Shown: positions 1 through 7,258 of the stretch, piece by piece | How positions within the stretch are numbered: the stretch's first letter is position 1 | Layout: each line of letters begins with the position of its first letter | Origin: Draconibacterium sp. | GTDB lineage: Bacteria; Bacteroidota; Bacteroidia; Bacteroidales; Prolixibacteraceae | Reading direction: 5' to 3' | NCBI GenBank assembly: GCA_027011835.1 | Contig: JALUZN010000316.1 | Location: 1 to 22,287 of the forward strand | DNA: 22,287 bases | Notes under the pieces: model-generated | What the model was told of the DNA's origin: nothing | Seen by the model: the letters and a program-made list of their open reading frames with translations, nothing else | Database searches by the model: none | Program-made: the position numbers and the translations under genes

Positions 1-102
1 GCATTTGGAACAGGTAACCCCAACATTGTCACGGTATTCCTTAAACTTAAGTTTGCAGCTTTCCTCATCGGGGAACTGTTCTATAAAGTTAATTAATGAC
101 AT
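1..102 (-). CDS. IS1595-family (ISXO2-like) transposase, N-terminal part, cut by the window edge
   Basis: An ATG at 102-100 opens a frame of 34 codons that runs off the left edge. It starts MSLINFIEQFPDEESCK and ends in VTCSKC. The hydrophobic start, the F-P-D-E-x-S-C block and a first CxxC zinc-knuckle pair are typical of the N-terminus of IS1595/ISXO2-like transposases, which carry a zinc ribbon before the DDE-type catalytic domain. The catalytic part lies outside the window, so intactness cannot be judged. A perfect TAnnTTTG box (119-126, minus) sits just upstream and supports this start. The insertion lies about 200 bp past the 3' end of rimM. The family call comes from recognising the N-terminal pattern only; no terminal inverted repeat was identified. 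Confidence 0.72.
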   Translation of the reverse strand, partial: MSLINFIEQFPDEESCKLKFKEYRDNVGVTCSKC

Positions 103-310
103 ACTTCTATTTTTATTTCAAAGATAACAATAATTGGGTAAATATACGGGTATTCATATTATTTTTTTAACGTAATCCGTAAGTTTGACGGATATCTCAC
201 GTAGAAACAACCTCGTGTATACCAAATTTTTGCCAAGCTCGCTTTATTGTAATACGTAAATGACGAACAACAAACCAAAAAGTTGTTTGCAAAGACAAAA
301 AAAGTATAAA
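103..310. other. Intergenic stretch between the transposase start and rimM 3' end
   Basis: No gene is visible. It should contain one end of the IS element, but I could not identify a terminal inverted repeat. There is a small inverted repeat, ATCCGT (175-180) and ACGGAT (188-193), with a 7-nt loop. No T-run follows on the minus strand, so it is not a clear terminator for rimM. Confidence 0.4.
119..126 (-). promoter_or_regulatory. -7 promoter box of the transposase gene
   Basis: On the minus strand this reads TATCTTTG, a full match to the Bacteroidota -7 consensus TAnnTTTG, 17 bp upstream of the transposase ATG. No convincing -33 TTG was found about 20 bp further upstream. Confidence 0.5.
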
Positions 311-841
311 TTAAATTTCGATTAATCCATCGGGGAGTTTTAGTTTTATTGTTTTCCGGAACTCATCGACCTCTTGCAACAGATTGTCGTTGTATGGAAT
401 AAGAATTTCACGGCCACGATAATTTACTGTTATTACAATATTTCCGGCATAATCATCAACCCCGTTAATAATTCCTATTTCGCCAAGAGCAACATCGATT
501 AAAAGGTAATTAATCAGTTGCGACTCTAAAGGTTCGGCATCGTCGTCAACAATTTCGGTTTTAAAAAGATAGACCGAACTGCCTGTTAATCGTTTTGCAT
601 ATTTTTCAGTATCGACCCACTTTAATGTAACAATGGCTGTGTTACCCGACTTAAATCGCAGCCCATTTTCTTCAACAAAAAATGGCACAAGCAACCCGTC
701 AAGTTCAATAAAAAAACGTGATGCATCTTCTACTGAGAGTTCAAAACGAGGTTCAAACTCGAGAATTAACTCTCCACGAATACCATGTGTTTTCCTGAAA
801 AACCCAATATTTTGGCAATCTGTTTTTGGTATTGTTTCCAT
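311..841 (-). CDS. rimM: Ribosome maturation factor RimM
   Basis: RimM binds ribosomal protein S19 and assists late maturation of the 30S head. The protein has the N-terminal beta-barrel signature GFFRKTHGIRGE (residues 13-24 from the chosen start) and a C-terminal PRC-barrel-like part (YAGNIVITVNYRGREILIPY). At 176 residues it has the usual family length. I chose the ATG at 841-839. An in-frame TTG at 850-848 would add three residues, but it lies inside a promoter-like box (TATATTTG, 848-855 minus). The gene lies downstream of rpsP on the same strand, as in many bacteria, but a hairpin terminator separates the two, so rimM may be expressed partly on its own. Downstream, the segment ends at an IS1595-type element. 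Confidence 0.93.
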   Translation of the reverse strand: METIPKTDCQNIGFFRKTHGIRGELILEFEPRFELSVEDASRFFIELDGLLVPFFVEENGLRFKSGNTAIVTLKWVDTEKYAKRLTGSSVYLFKTEIVDDDAEPLESQLINYLLIDVALGEIGIINGVDDYAGNIVITVNYRGREILIPYNDNLLQEVDEFRKTIKLKLPDGLIEI

Positions 842-847
842 ATCGAA

Positions 848-855
848 CAAATATA
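848..855 (-). promoter_or_regulatory. Possible -7 box for rimM
   Basis: Minus-strand TATATTTG matches TAnnTTTG completely. It lies downstream of the rpsP terminator and only 6 bp before the rimM ATG, so a transcript started here would have almost no leader. No -33 TTG is seen at the expected distance, so this is tentative. Confidence 0.3.
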
Positions 856-873
856 CGCAATCCGTTAAGGTAT

Positions 874-910
874 AAAAAAAACCATCAGCTAAAAACTGAT
901 GGTTTTTTTA
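874..910 (-). terminator. Rho-independent terminator after rpsP
   Basis: An 8-bp stem, ACCATCAG (881-888) with CTGATGGT (896-903), has a 7-nt loop and is flanked by A/T runs on both sides, so on the minus strand it ends in a long U-tract. It lies 19 bp past the rpsP stop and 33 bp before the rimM ATG. It should end or attenuate the rpsP transcript; its symmetry makes it potentially bidirectional. Confidence 0.8.
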
Positions 911-928
911 TTTTTAGATGTGTTGTCT

Positions 929-1633
929 TTATTCAGATTCCGCACCCTCTTCTTTTGGAGTTTCCACAGCTTTCGGCTCTTCTTTTACCTCTTCAGCCGG
1001 AGCTGCTTTTGGTGCTTCCTCAGCTTTAAGCTCTTCTTTTGCCTCTTCTGTTTTTGGAGTTCCCTCGGCAACAGTTTCTGCTTCAGCTGTAGCTTCTTCG
1101 CCTGCAGCTTCCGCTTCGGCAGCAGCTTTTTCTGCTTCGGCAGCTTTTACTTTGGCCTCGGCCTCGGCAGCTAATTCGGCATCTCTTGCAGCAATTGCAG
1201 CACTTCTTGCTTCGTTAATTTTAGCTTCAGCTTCCAATTGTTTTTTGGTTTCTGCCTCGGCATCACCCGCCAAACGATCGATTTTAGCCTGAATTTTAGC
1301 GTCTTTTTCTGCTAACCAACTATCAAGTCGTTTTTCAGCTTCAGCTTCATCAAATGCTCCTTTTTTAACTCCACCCATCAGGTGTTTTTTGTACAATACT
1401 CCTTTGTACGACAAAATTCCTCTGACAGTGTCAGTAGGTTGTGCGCCTTTCGTAAGCCAGTCGAAAGCTTTATCGAAATCGAGATCTATCGTTGCAGGAT
1501 TTGTGTTAGGATTATATGTTCCAATCCTTTCAATGTACCTGCCATCTCGTGGCGCCCTGCTGTCTGCTACCACAATGTGGTAGTACGCATAACGTTTGCG
1601 GCCATGCCGCGCTAATCTCATTTTTACTGGCAT
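929..1633 (-). CDS. rpsP: 30S ribosomal protein S16 with long acidic Ala/Glu C-terminal extension
   Basis: S16 is a primary-binding protein of the small subunit. Residues 1-80 carry the classic fold: MPVKMRLARHGRKRYAYYHI, then DSRAPRDGRYIERIGTYNP and DTVRGILSYKGV. The whole protein is 234 residues, against about 80-90 for the E. coli type. The extra part begins around residue 85-100. It is a highly charged Ala/Glu/Lys segment, probably a long helix (about 95-185) followed by a low-complexity Glu/Pro/Ala/Lys tail to residue 234. Long tails on S16 are known in Bacteroidota, so this is lineage-typical rather than an artefact. A perfect -7 box lies at 1665-1672 and a terminator at 874-910, so the gene forms its own transcription unit ahead of rimM. 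Confidence 0.95.
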   Translation of the reverse strand: MPVKMRLARHGRKRYAYYHIVVADSRAPRDGRYIERIGTYNPNTNPATIDLDFDKAFDWLTKGAQPTDTVRGILSYKGVLYKKHLMGGVKKGAFDEAEAEKRLDSWLAEKDAKIQAKIDRLAGDAEAETKKQLEAEAKINEARSAAIAARDAELAAEAEAKVKAAEAEKAAAEAEAAGEEATAEAETVAEGTPKTEEAKEELKAEEAPKAAPAEEVKEEPKAVETPKEEGAESE

Positions 1634-1664
1634 AATTCTTTATTTAATTTTGAAAAATGTGGCG

Positions 1665-1672
1665 CAAAGATA
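1665..1672 (-). promoter_or_regulatory. -7 promoter box of rpsP
   Basis: Minus-strand TATCTTTG, followed by GC, is the textbook strong Bacteroidota -7 element, 31 bp upstream of the rpsP ATG. The -33 region is A/T-rich with no clear TTG. Confidence 0.6.
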
Positions 1673-1678
1673 GCATAA

Positions 1679-1707
1679 AAAACTGTTTTTTAAATTTTTA
1701 CAGTTTT
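1679..1707 (-). terminator. Weak hairpin downstream of rlmN
   Basis: AAAACTGT (1679-1686) pairs with ACAGTTTT (1700-1707), giving an 8-bp, AT-rich stem with a 13-nt loop. On the minus strand it ends in a T-run, 39 bp past the rlmN stop. It overlaps the upstream part of the rpsP promoter. With only two G-C pairs it is a weak terminator candidate. Confidence 0.35.
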
Positions 1708-1745
1708 ATTTTTTCGTATGTTAACGGTCTGGTTGTTTTAGGCTC

Positions 1746-2765
1746 TTACCGGGTTAATTCTTTTGTCGAAAGGAGTCCGCAGGCCGCATAAATATCTTCG
1801 CCCCGCGAAGCACGAACAGTTGTTGTAATTCCTTTACGGTTTAGTTTTTCTTTAAACATCTGAATTGTCTTTTCGCCGGGACTTTTTAACGGAGTACCCG
1901 GAACAGGATGAAAACGAATAAGATTAATACGACATTTTAATCCGCTTAATAACCGAACCAATCCGTTCACATGCTCCGACGTGTCGTTTAACCCTTCAAA
2001 CAAAATGTATTCGAACGATATTCGACGCTGGCGGCCAAAATCCCAGTGTTTAATCTCCTCAACAACTTTTTCAATTGGGTATGCAATTTGTGCCGGCATA
2101 AGTTTTTCCCGCTCTTCGCGAAACGGCGTATGTAAACTTACGGCAAGATGCGCCTCACTTTTTTCGAGGAATGTGAGCATGCCGGGAATAATTCCGATGG
2201 TTGAAACAGTAATACGCCGCGGACTCATAGCAAAACCCCATTCGGCAGTTAAAATTTCAAGACTTTTCAAAACCTCGTTTAAATTATCGAACGGTTCGCC
2301 CATTCCCATATAAACAATATTAGTAACCTCGTTTACCTCATCGATGCTTTTTATCTGGTTAATAATTTCGCCTGCCGAAAGATTTCCCTGAAACCCCTGT
2401 TTCGCCGTAAAGCAAAAAAGGCAACCCATTTTACAGCCCACCTGCGAACTTACACAAACGGTTTTCCGCTCGCGCTCGGGAATCATTGCCGTTTCAATAA
2501 ATTTATTTTGTATGGTGGGGAAAAGATATTTTTTTGTTCCGTCGGTACTTTCCTGAACTTTTGTGTAGGCTGTCAGTCCGAATTCATATTTTTCACTTAA
2601 AACTTCGCGCGCCTTTTTCGAAAGATTGGTCATCTCGGCAATCGACCGCACCTGCTTTTTATACATCCAGTCGGCAATCTGCTTTGCAGTAAACTTTGGT
2701 AGTTTTAATGCTAAAACCAGTTCCTGCAACTCGTTTAATGTTTTTCCGAAAAGAGCCTCTTTCAT
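1746..2765 (-). CDS. rlmN: Dual-specificity 23S rRNA/tRNA adenine-C2 methyltransferase RlmN
   Basis: This radical-SAM enzyme methylates A2503 of 23S rRNA, and A37 of some tRNAs in studied relatives. The 4Fe-4S cluster motif CKMGCLFC is at residues 111-118 from the chosen start. The MGMGEPFDNL motif and the C-terminal GEDIYAACG follow; Cys329 matches the position of the methyl-carrying cysteine of the family. At 339 residues the length is normal. I chose the ATG at 2765-2763, because the 14 residues encoded upstream (from 2807) are translated from a CAAGA heptad repeat and do not look like RlmN. Same strand as rpsP, 112 bp apart, probably transcribed separately. Confidence 0.95.
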   Translation of the reverse strand: MKEALFGKTLNELQELVLALKLPKFTAKQIADWMYKKQVRSIAEMTNLSKKAREVLSEKYEFGLTAYTKVQESTDGTKKYLFPTIQNKFIETAMIPERERKTVCVSSQVGCKMGCLFCFTAKQGFQGNLSAGEIINQIKSIDEVNEVTNIVYMGMGEPFDNLNEVLKSLEILTAEWGFAMSPRRITVSTIGIIPGMLTFLEKSEAHLAVSLHTPFREEREKLMPAQIAYPIEKVVEEIKHWDFGRQRRISFEYILFEGLNDTSEHVNGLVRLLSGLKCRINLIRFHPVPGTPLKSPGEKTIQMFKEKLNRKGITTTVRASRGEDIYAACGLLSTKELTR

Positions 2766-2783
2766 GTGTTTAAAATTTAGAAT

Positions 2784-2814
2784 CAAGATACAAGAACCAA
2801 GACACAAGACAAGA
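2784..2814. repeat. Heptad tandem repeat CAAGAnn upstream of rlmN
   Basis: CAAGA units start at 2784, 2791, 2798 and 2805, exactly 7 bp apart, with a fifth at 2810. The variable bases are TA, AC and CA. It is a short degenerate 7-bp-period array, 19 bp before the rlmN ATG. Its function is unknown. Confidence 0.6.
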
Positions 2815-2907
2815 AAATTAGTGCTTTAATTTAATCGTGCTCCTGTGTGTGAAATCTTTTATCATGAATGTTTCATCGTATTAAAATTATTTGTTTTTAA
2901 AAACCAT

Positions 2908-2995
2908 CCGTTGGCTAAAGCCAACGGCAAAGGATATTTGTACTATTTATAATTATTGTTATTAAATATCCTTGGCCGTCCCTTTTAAGGGGCGG
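2908..2995. repeat. Palindromic (REP-like) intergenic element with nested hairpins
   Basis: Three inverted repeats are arranged in series. A perfect hairpin, CCGTTGGC TAAA GCCAACGG, is at 2908-2927. A second pair, ACGGCAAAGGATATTT (2925-2940 on the left) with AAATATCCTTGGCCGT (2964-2979), matches at 15 of 16 positions. A third hairpin, CCGTCCCTT-TT-AAGGGGCGG (2976-2995), contains one G-T pair. The GGCTAAAGCC core recurs at 18432-18441, again beside a second strong palindrome. It lies between rlmN and ribD, both of which are transcribed leftward. Confidence 0.65.
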
Positions 2996-3048
2996 ACATA
3001 AAAACCACTAATCAATCTCGGCAAAGGATATTTGTGCTATTTATAATT
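2926..3048. repeat. Pair of 29-bp direct repeats
   Basis: The 29 bases at 2926-2954 (starting GGCAAAGGATATTTGT) recur at 3020-3048 with one difference (A to G at the 17th base). The starts are 94 bp apart. The first copy overlaps the palindromic element at 2908-2995; the second lies just downstream of the ribD stop. Confidence 0.75.
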
Positions 3049-3062
3049 GTTTTTCAATATAT

Positions 3063-4115
3063 CTATTTTCCACTACTATTTCTAAATATTGTCAACCGGT
3101 CCGAATCGAGCATCTCTGTTGCCACAACTTCTCCTGCAACCTGCGGAGCTTTTACACCCGAATAAAAAAACTTGTCTCCCGAAAACAGATGAATTTCATC
3201 CCACATCTTCGCTTCGATAAAGCTCTCAATCAGTTGCTTACCACCCTCAACAATTACCGATTGAATATTTAATTTATACAACTCGTTTAAAATTTGCGGA
3301 ATAATATTTTTTTGAAAATCTATTTTTTTGAATTCGAGATTTGCGCCTGTCTCGTTTTTTATGGAGTTAAAGACAACTGTTTTCTCCGATTTGTCGAGTA
3401 AATTCAACGATTGCGGCAATTGAAGTTCCCTGTCGAGCAGAATACGGAGCGGATTTTTGCCTTTCCAGTTTCGAACCGTTAACGAAGGATTATCATTTTC
3501 GGCTGTTTTTCTTCCCACCAAAACGGCTCCTTCAACCGAACGAATTTTATGCACCAGTCGCAATGCCAGGCTGCCTGTTATCCACGTGGGTTCGCCAAAC
3601 TCTTTTTGGCTACGGTCAATATCGATAAAACCGTCGGTTGTTTGCGCCCATTTTAAAATTATAAAAGGTCGTTTTTTTTCGTGAAAAGTAAAAAATCGCT
3701 TATTCAACTCGCGACATTCGTTTTCTAAAACGCCAAGTTTTACTTTCACTCCGCCACGTTTTAATTTTTTAATTCCCTCGCCAGCCACTTCAACAAACGG
3801 GTCGATTGTTCCGATTACCACACGCGGAATCCGGCTGGCAACAATTAAATCGGAGCACGGTGGAGTTAGTCCGAAATGGGCGCACGGTTCAAGCGTAACG
3901 TAAATGGTGCTTTGGGATAAAAGCTTCTTGTTCGAAACCGAATTTATTGCATTAACTTCGGCATGTGGCCCGCCATGTTTCTGATGATAACCTTCGCCAA
4001 TAATTTTGCCGTTATAAACAATTACCGACCCAACCATTGGATTTGGAGCTGTTTCTCCAGCACCCAGTTTCGCCAACTCTATGCAGCGACTCATATATTT
4101 TTCGTCGGTTGTCAT
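3063..4115 (-). CDS. ribD: Bifunctional riboflavin biosynthesis protein RibD (deaminase/reductase)
   Basis: RibD deaminates diaminohydroxyphosphoribosylaminopyrimidine and then reduces the ribosyl group, the second and third steps of riboflavin synthesis. The N-terminal cytidine-deaminase-like domain shows the zinc motif HAEVNA (His51, Glu53) and PCAHFGLTPPC (Cys78, Cys87). The reductase domain begins near residue 148 (ILKWAQTTDGFIDIDRSQ) and contains a VIVEGGKQL block. The length, 350 residues, is typical for the fused form. It is divergent from prmC, 46 bp apart. A promoter with both Bacteroidota boxes (4150-4179) reaches into the start of prmC. ribF, the last step to FAD, is encoded 3 kb away on the same strand but not in the same operon. 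Confidence 0.95.
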   Translation of the reverse strand: MTTDEKYMSRCIELAKLGAGETAPNPMVGSVIVYNGKIIGEGYHQKHGGPHAEVNAINSVSNKKLLSQSTIYVTLEPCAHFGLTPPCSDLIVASRIPRVVIGTIDPFVEVAGEGIKKLKRGGVKVKLGVLENECRELNKRFFTFHEKKRPFIILKWAQTTDGFIDIDRSQKEFGEPTWITGSLALRLVHKIRSVEGAVLVGRKTAENDNPSLTVRNWKGKNPLRILLDRELQLPQSLNLLDKSEKTVVFNSIKNETGANLEFKKIDFQKNIIPQILNELYKLNIQSVIVEGGKQLIESFIEAKMWDEIHLFSGDKFFYSGVKAPQVAGEVVATEMLDSDRLTIFRNSSGK

Positions 4116-4149
4116 TCAAATGCAAGATTCTATTTTAACTTTACATCGC

Positions 4150-4179
4150 CAAAAATAAACAATGCGAGCGACTATTCAA
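4150..4179 (-). promoter_or_regulatory. Promoter of ribD
   Basis: Minus-strand TATTTTTG (4157-4150) fits TAnnTTTG, and a TTG (4179-4177) lies 19 bp upstream, the expected -33/-7 spacing. The -33 box is inside the first codons of prmC. The predicted start of transcription leaves a leader of roughly 25-30 nt. Confidence 0.5.
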
Positions 4180-5001
4180 TATATAAAAAAAGAATTAGCG
4201 GGAATATATCCCGAAACCGAAATTGAAGGTTTTATCCGACTACTATTCGAATGGGCTTGTGGCTGGGATTATTCTGCTCAAATACTAAACAGGAATCGCA
4301 AAATTGAGGCAGCAAATTTCGACAAAATCAAAGCGAGTGTTGCCCGGTTAAAACAGTTCGAACCTATTCAGTATATTTTTGGCGAGACCATTTTTTTCGA
4401 TTTGCAACTAAAGGTAAATCCAGCAGTTTTAATTCCACGCCCCGAAACCGAGGAGCTTGTAAACTGGATTTTAGAAACCATTTCAGGCAAAGCAGCCCAC
4501 ATTCTCGATATTGGAACTGGAAGCGGGTGCATTTCGCTGGCACTAAAAAAAAACCTGCCCGGGAGTCGGGTTTCTGCCATCGACATTTCTGATGAGGCAC
4601 TAAAAACAGCAAAAAGCAACGCACTCTTAAACAACCTTGACGTTCGCTTTTGGCAAGCCGACATTTTAAAATGGAGAGAATACAACTGGCCCGAATTCGA
4701 TGTAATAGTAAGCAATCCTCCGTATGTTCGCCAGCTTGAAAAAAAACAGATGCAACCCAATGTTTTAAAGTACGAGCCCGAAATTGCCCTGTTTGTAAGC
4801 AACAATAATCCGCTTATTTTTTATAGCGAAATTGCGGCTTTTGCAAAAGACCATCTTGCAAAAAACGGAAAGCTTTTTTATGAGATAAATGAATACTTAG
4901 GCAACGATTTAAAGAATTTACTTACTAACTTTGGGTTTACAAATATTCTGATGAAACACGACATAAACGGGAAAGCACGAATGGTTTTTTGTGAGAGGTA
5001 A
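4162..5001 (+). CDS. prmC: Release-factor glutamine N5-methyltransferase PrmC (HemK)
   Basis: PrmC methylates the glutamine of the GGQ motif in release factors RF1 and RF2. The 279-residue protein has the N-terminal helical substrate-binding part, the family signature RPETEEL (93-99), the SAM-binding loop DIGTGSG (116-122) and the catalytic NPPY (185-188). All key motifs are intact. The ATG at 4162 follows a weaker promoter-like box, TAACTTTA (4136-4143). It is divergent from ribD; the next gene on the same strand starts about 80 bp downstream. Confidence 0.95.
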   Translation: MRATIQYIKKELAGIYPETEIEGFIRLLFEWACGWDYSAQILNRNRKIEAANFDKIKASVARLKQFEPIQYIFGETIFFDLQLKVNPAVLIPRPETEELVNWILETISGKAAHILDIGTGSGCISLALKKNLPGSRVSAIDISDEALKTAKSNALLNNLDVRFWQADILKWREYNWPEFDVIVSNPPYVRQLEKKQMQPNVLKYEPEIALFVSNNNPLIFYSEIAAFAKDHLAKNGKLFYEINEYLGNDLKNLLTNFGFTNILMKHDINGKARMVFCER

Positions 5002-5080
5002 AATCTCTGTTTTCTGAATTTTAAAACCTTTTTTTATCTTGCTGAACAAAACCAAATATAATACGGGGAAACGAAACAAC

Positions 5081-6142
5081 GTGAAAAACAACCTCAGAAA
5101 AATAACTTTACTTTTGAACATACTAGCTGTTTTAGCTCTGTTAACGGCATACTTATCGGTTTATATATCGCCGGCAAAACACTGGGTTCCGGCACTGTTC
5201 GGAATGGCTTATCCGTTTATTTTTCTGACCAATCTGTTTTTTATTGGCATTTGGCTGCTCTTTAAACCCCGCTACATTTTTTTATCGCTTATTGCCATTT
5301 TAGTTGGCTGGAGTTATGTTTCGCGTTACATTCAGTTTACAGGAAAAGAGACCGATAAAGACGGCATAAAAGTAATATCGTACAATGTGCGCTATTTTGT
5401 TGGCGATAATCCAAAAGCGCAAAAAGAGAATGCCGAAAAAATTATCTCATTTTTAGAGGAACAGAGTGCCGATATTATCTGTTTGCAAGAGGCACGGCTA
5501 CGAAAAACAGGTATTTTCAATTTACCTGCTACGGTAAAAAAGCTGAACTCAATTCATCATTACCAATATGCACGGTCGAGTACAACCTTCGGTTCGGTAA
5601 CCATGACCCGCTTCCCGATTATTAATATGGGCGAAATTCGGTTCGACAAGTCGCGCAACATGTCTATTTTTACCGATGTAATTATGAATAAAGATACAGT
5701 TCGAATTTTTAACGTGCATTTGCAGTCGTATAAAATCGACCCGAAAAAATATTCCATTATTGAATCGCCCGGCATGGACCAGGAGAAAGATTTAAAAGAG
5801 ATGCGCGAAATGGGAGTGAAACTTAAAAAAGCATTCGAAATGCGGGCAAAACAGGTGCAGGAAATACGGGAAAAAATTAATGAATCGCCATACGAAGTTA
5901 TTGTTTGCGGCGATTTTAACGACACTCCTGTTTCGTTTGCTTACCAAACACTGCGCAGGAATTTAACCGATGCTTTTGTTCATTCGGGAAAAGGAATTGG
6001 CCGCACCTACATTGGAAAGTTGCCTTCGTTCCGTATCGATAATATTTTTCACGGAGCACTGTTCGAGTCGTATAACTTTAAAACTTACAACTTTAAAATG
6101 TCCGATCATCTGCCAATTTCGTGCAAGTTGGTCAGAAAATAG
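5081..6142 (+). CDS. Membrane-anchored endonuclease/exonuclease/phosphatase (EEP) family protein
   Basis: The N-terminus holds three hydrophobic helices (about residues 7-26, 37-60 and 64-80). An EEP domain follows, starting at IKVISYNVRYF. Catalytic-site motifs are visible: Asn102, QE (Glu137), NVHLQ, GDFND (Asp278, Asn280, Asp281) and SDHLP (Asp342, His343). The active site therefore looks complete for a metal-dependent phosphodiesterase or phosphatase on the periplasmic or cytoplasmic face of the inner membrane; the substrate is unknown. I chose the GTG at 5081 (MKNNLRKITLLLNILAVL) because known Bacteroidota relatives start with a similar short basic stretch. A TTG at 5039 would add 14 polar residues and overlaps a degraded promoter-like TATCTTGC. 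Confidence 0.85.
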   Translation: MKNNLRKITLLLNILAVLALLTAYLSVYISPAKHWVPALFGMAYPFIFLTNLFFIGIWLLFKPRYIFLSLIAILVGWSYVSRYIQFTGKETDKDGIKVISYNVRYFVGDNPKAQKENAEKIISFLEEQSADIICLQEARLRKTGIFNLPATVKKLNSIHHYQYARSSTTFGSVTMTRFPIINMGEIRFDKSRNMSIFTDVIMNKDTVRIFNVHLQSYKIDPKKYSIIESPGMDQEKDLKEMREMGVKLKKAFEMRAKQVQEIREKINESPYEVIVCGDFNDTPVSFAYQTLRRNLTDAFVHSGKGIGRTYIGKLPSFRIDNIFHGALFESYNFKTYNFKMSDHLPISCKLVRK

Positions 6143-6233
6143 ATGGATGGCATTTCTCCCTTATTCTGATAGGTTTTTAAAATTTACAGGATGTTATTTG
6201 GATTGGGAATTCGACATTAAATCCTAAAAACTG

Positions 6234-7169
6234 CTATTCACTTTTAAGAATATTTAGTGCTGTAATTTTATCTTTCCCCAATTGTTCAATCAGTTCTTCA
6301 ACTCCGCTAAATTTTTGCTCATCGCGTATTTTGGCAATAAAAACAAGTTGAATTTCATGGTTATAAATATCTTTGGCAAAGTCGAAAATATTTACTTCAA
6401 TACTTCTGTTATCAGCATTCGAATTAAAAGTGGGGCGTGTACCAATGTTTAACATTCCATAAAGTTTACGGCCGTTCACAAACACATTTACCGCATACAC
6501 CCCGTATCCCGGAATAATTTTATGCTTATCGGAGCTGCTGATATTTGCCGTTGGAAAACCAATTTTTCGCCCCAGTTGATTGCCTTCGATAACTGTTCCG
6601 TGGAGCATAAAATTGTAACCCAAAAATCGATTTGCCTTTTTAATATCGCCATTTTGCAACGCTTCGCGTATTTTTGTTGAACTCACATTCTCCTCTTCAA
6701 CCGCAAATACATCGAGTTTTTCTACCTTAAAATCAAATCGTTTGGCACAGTTTTTCAGGTATTCGAAACCACCTTCCCTGTCTTTCCCAAACCTGTGGTC
6801 GTAACCCACAACCAAACAGCGCGTTTTCATTTTTTCAACCAAAACTTTCTCCACAAAATTACTGTACGAGAGCTGAGCAAACTCGCGGTTAAAAGGGTAA
6901 ACAACCAGATGTTTAATTCCATATTTCTCGAAAAGAGCCTGCTTTTCGTTAAGCGTGGTAAGCAAACGTAAATTTGTTTCGGAAGGCGATGTTACCAGCC
7001 GCGGATGGGGATAAAAAGTAAATATTACCGACTCGCCATTGTACTTCTCTGCCAGTTTGTTAAGTTGTGCAATAACTTTCTGATGTCCTAAATGAACACC
7101 ATCGAAAGTACCAATGGTAACCACCGGATTTTTTACATTAAAACTATTTAAACTGGTATGTACTTTCAC
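6234..7169 (-). CDS. ribF: Bifunctional riboflavin kinase/FMN adenylyltransferase RibF
   Basis: RibF makes FMN and then FAD. The N-terminal adenylyltransferase domain has GTFDGVHLGH (20-29), YDHRFGKDREGG (123-134) and SSTKIREAL (163-171). The C-terminal riboflavin kinase domain has the nucleotide-binding signature GRKIGFPTANI (200-210) and GYGVYAV. The length, 311 residues, is normal for a fused enzyme. It converges with the EEP gene across 91 bp; no clear terminator is seen there. The ATG at 7169 gives MKVHTSLNSFNVKNPVVTIG, a normal family start. Confidence 0.96.
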   Translation of the reverse strand: MKVHTSLNSFNVKNPVVTIGTFDGVHLGHQKVIAQLNKLAEKYNGESVIFTFYPHPRLVTSPSETNLRLLTTLNEKQALFEKYGIKHLVVYPFNREFAQLSYSNFVEKVLVEKMKTRCLVVGYDHRFGKDREGGFEYLKNCAKRFDFKVEKLDVFAVEEENVSSTKIREALQNGDIKKANRFLGYNFMLHGTVIEGNQLGRKIGFPTANISSSDKHKIIPGYGVYAVNVFVNGRKLYGMLNIGTRPTFNSNADNRSIEVNIFDFAKDIYNHEIQLVFIAKIRDEQKFSGVEELIEQLGKDKITALNILKSE

Positions 7170-7258
7170 TTTAAGTTCGAGATTTTTGTTTTAAACATTG
7201 GATTAAGAATAGAGTAGTTCATTGGATTAATATATCCATCTATGTTGGGTGTGGTTTT

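Noticed and set aside
918..1292. A 124-residue plus-strand frame rich in Ser/Ala opposite rpsP
   Set aside because: It is the antisense of the Ala/Glu repeat tail of S16; its composition mirrors the codons of the real gene.
4368..4805. A 145-residue minus-strand frame opposite prmC
   Set aside because: prmC is complete with all motifs on the plus strand; the antisense frame shows no domain or start context.
5039..5080. TTG start giving a longer EEP-family protein
   Set aside because: The extra 14 residues are polar and overlap a promoter-like TATCTTGC; the GTG at 5081 gives a normal membrane-anchor start.
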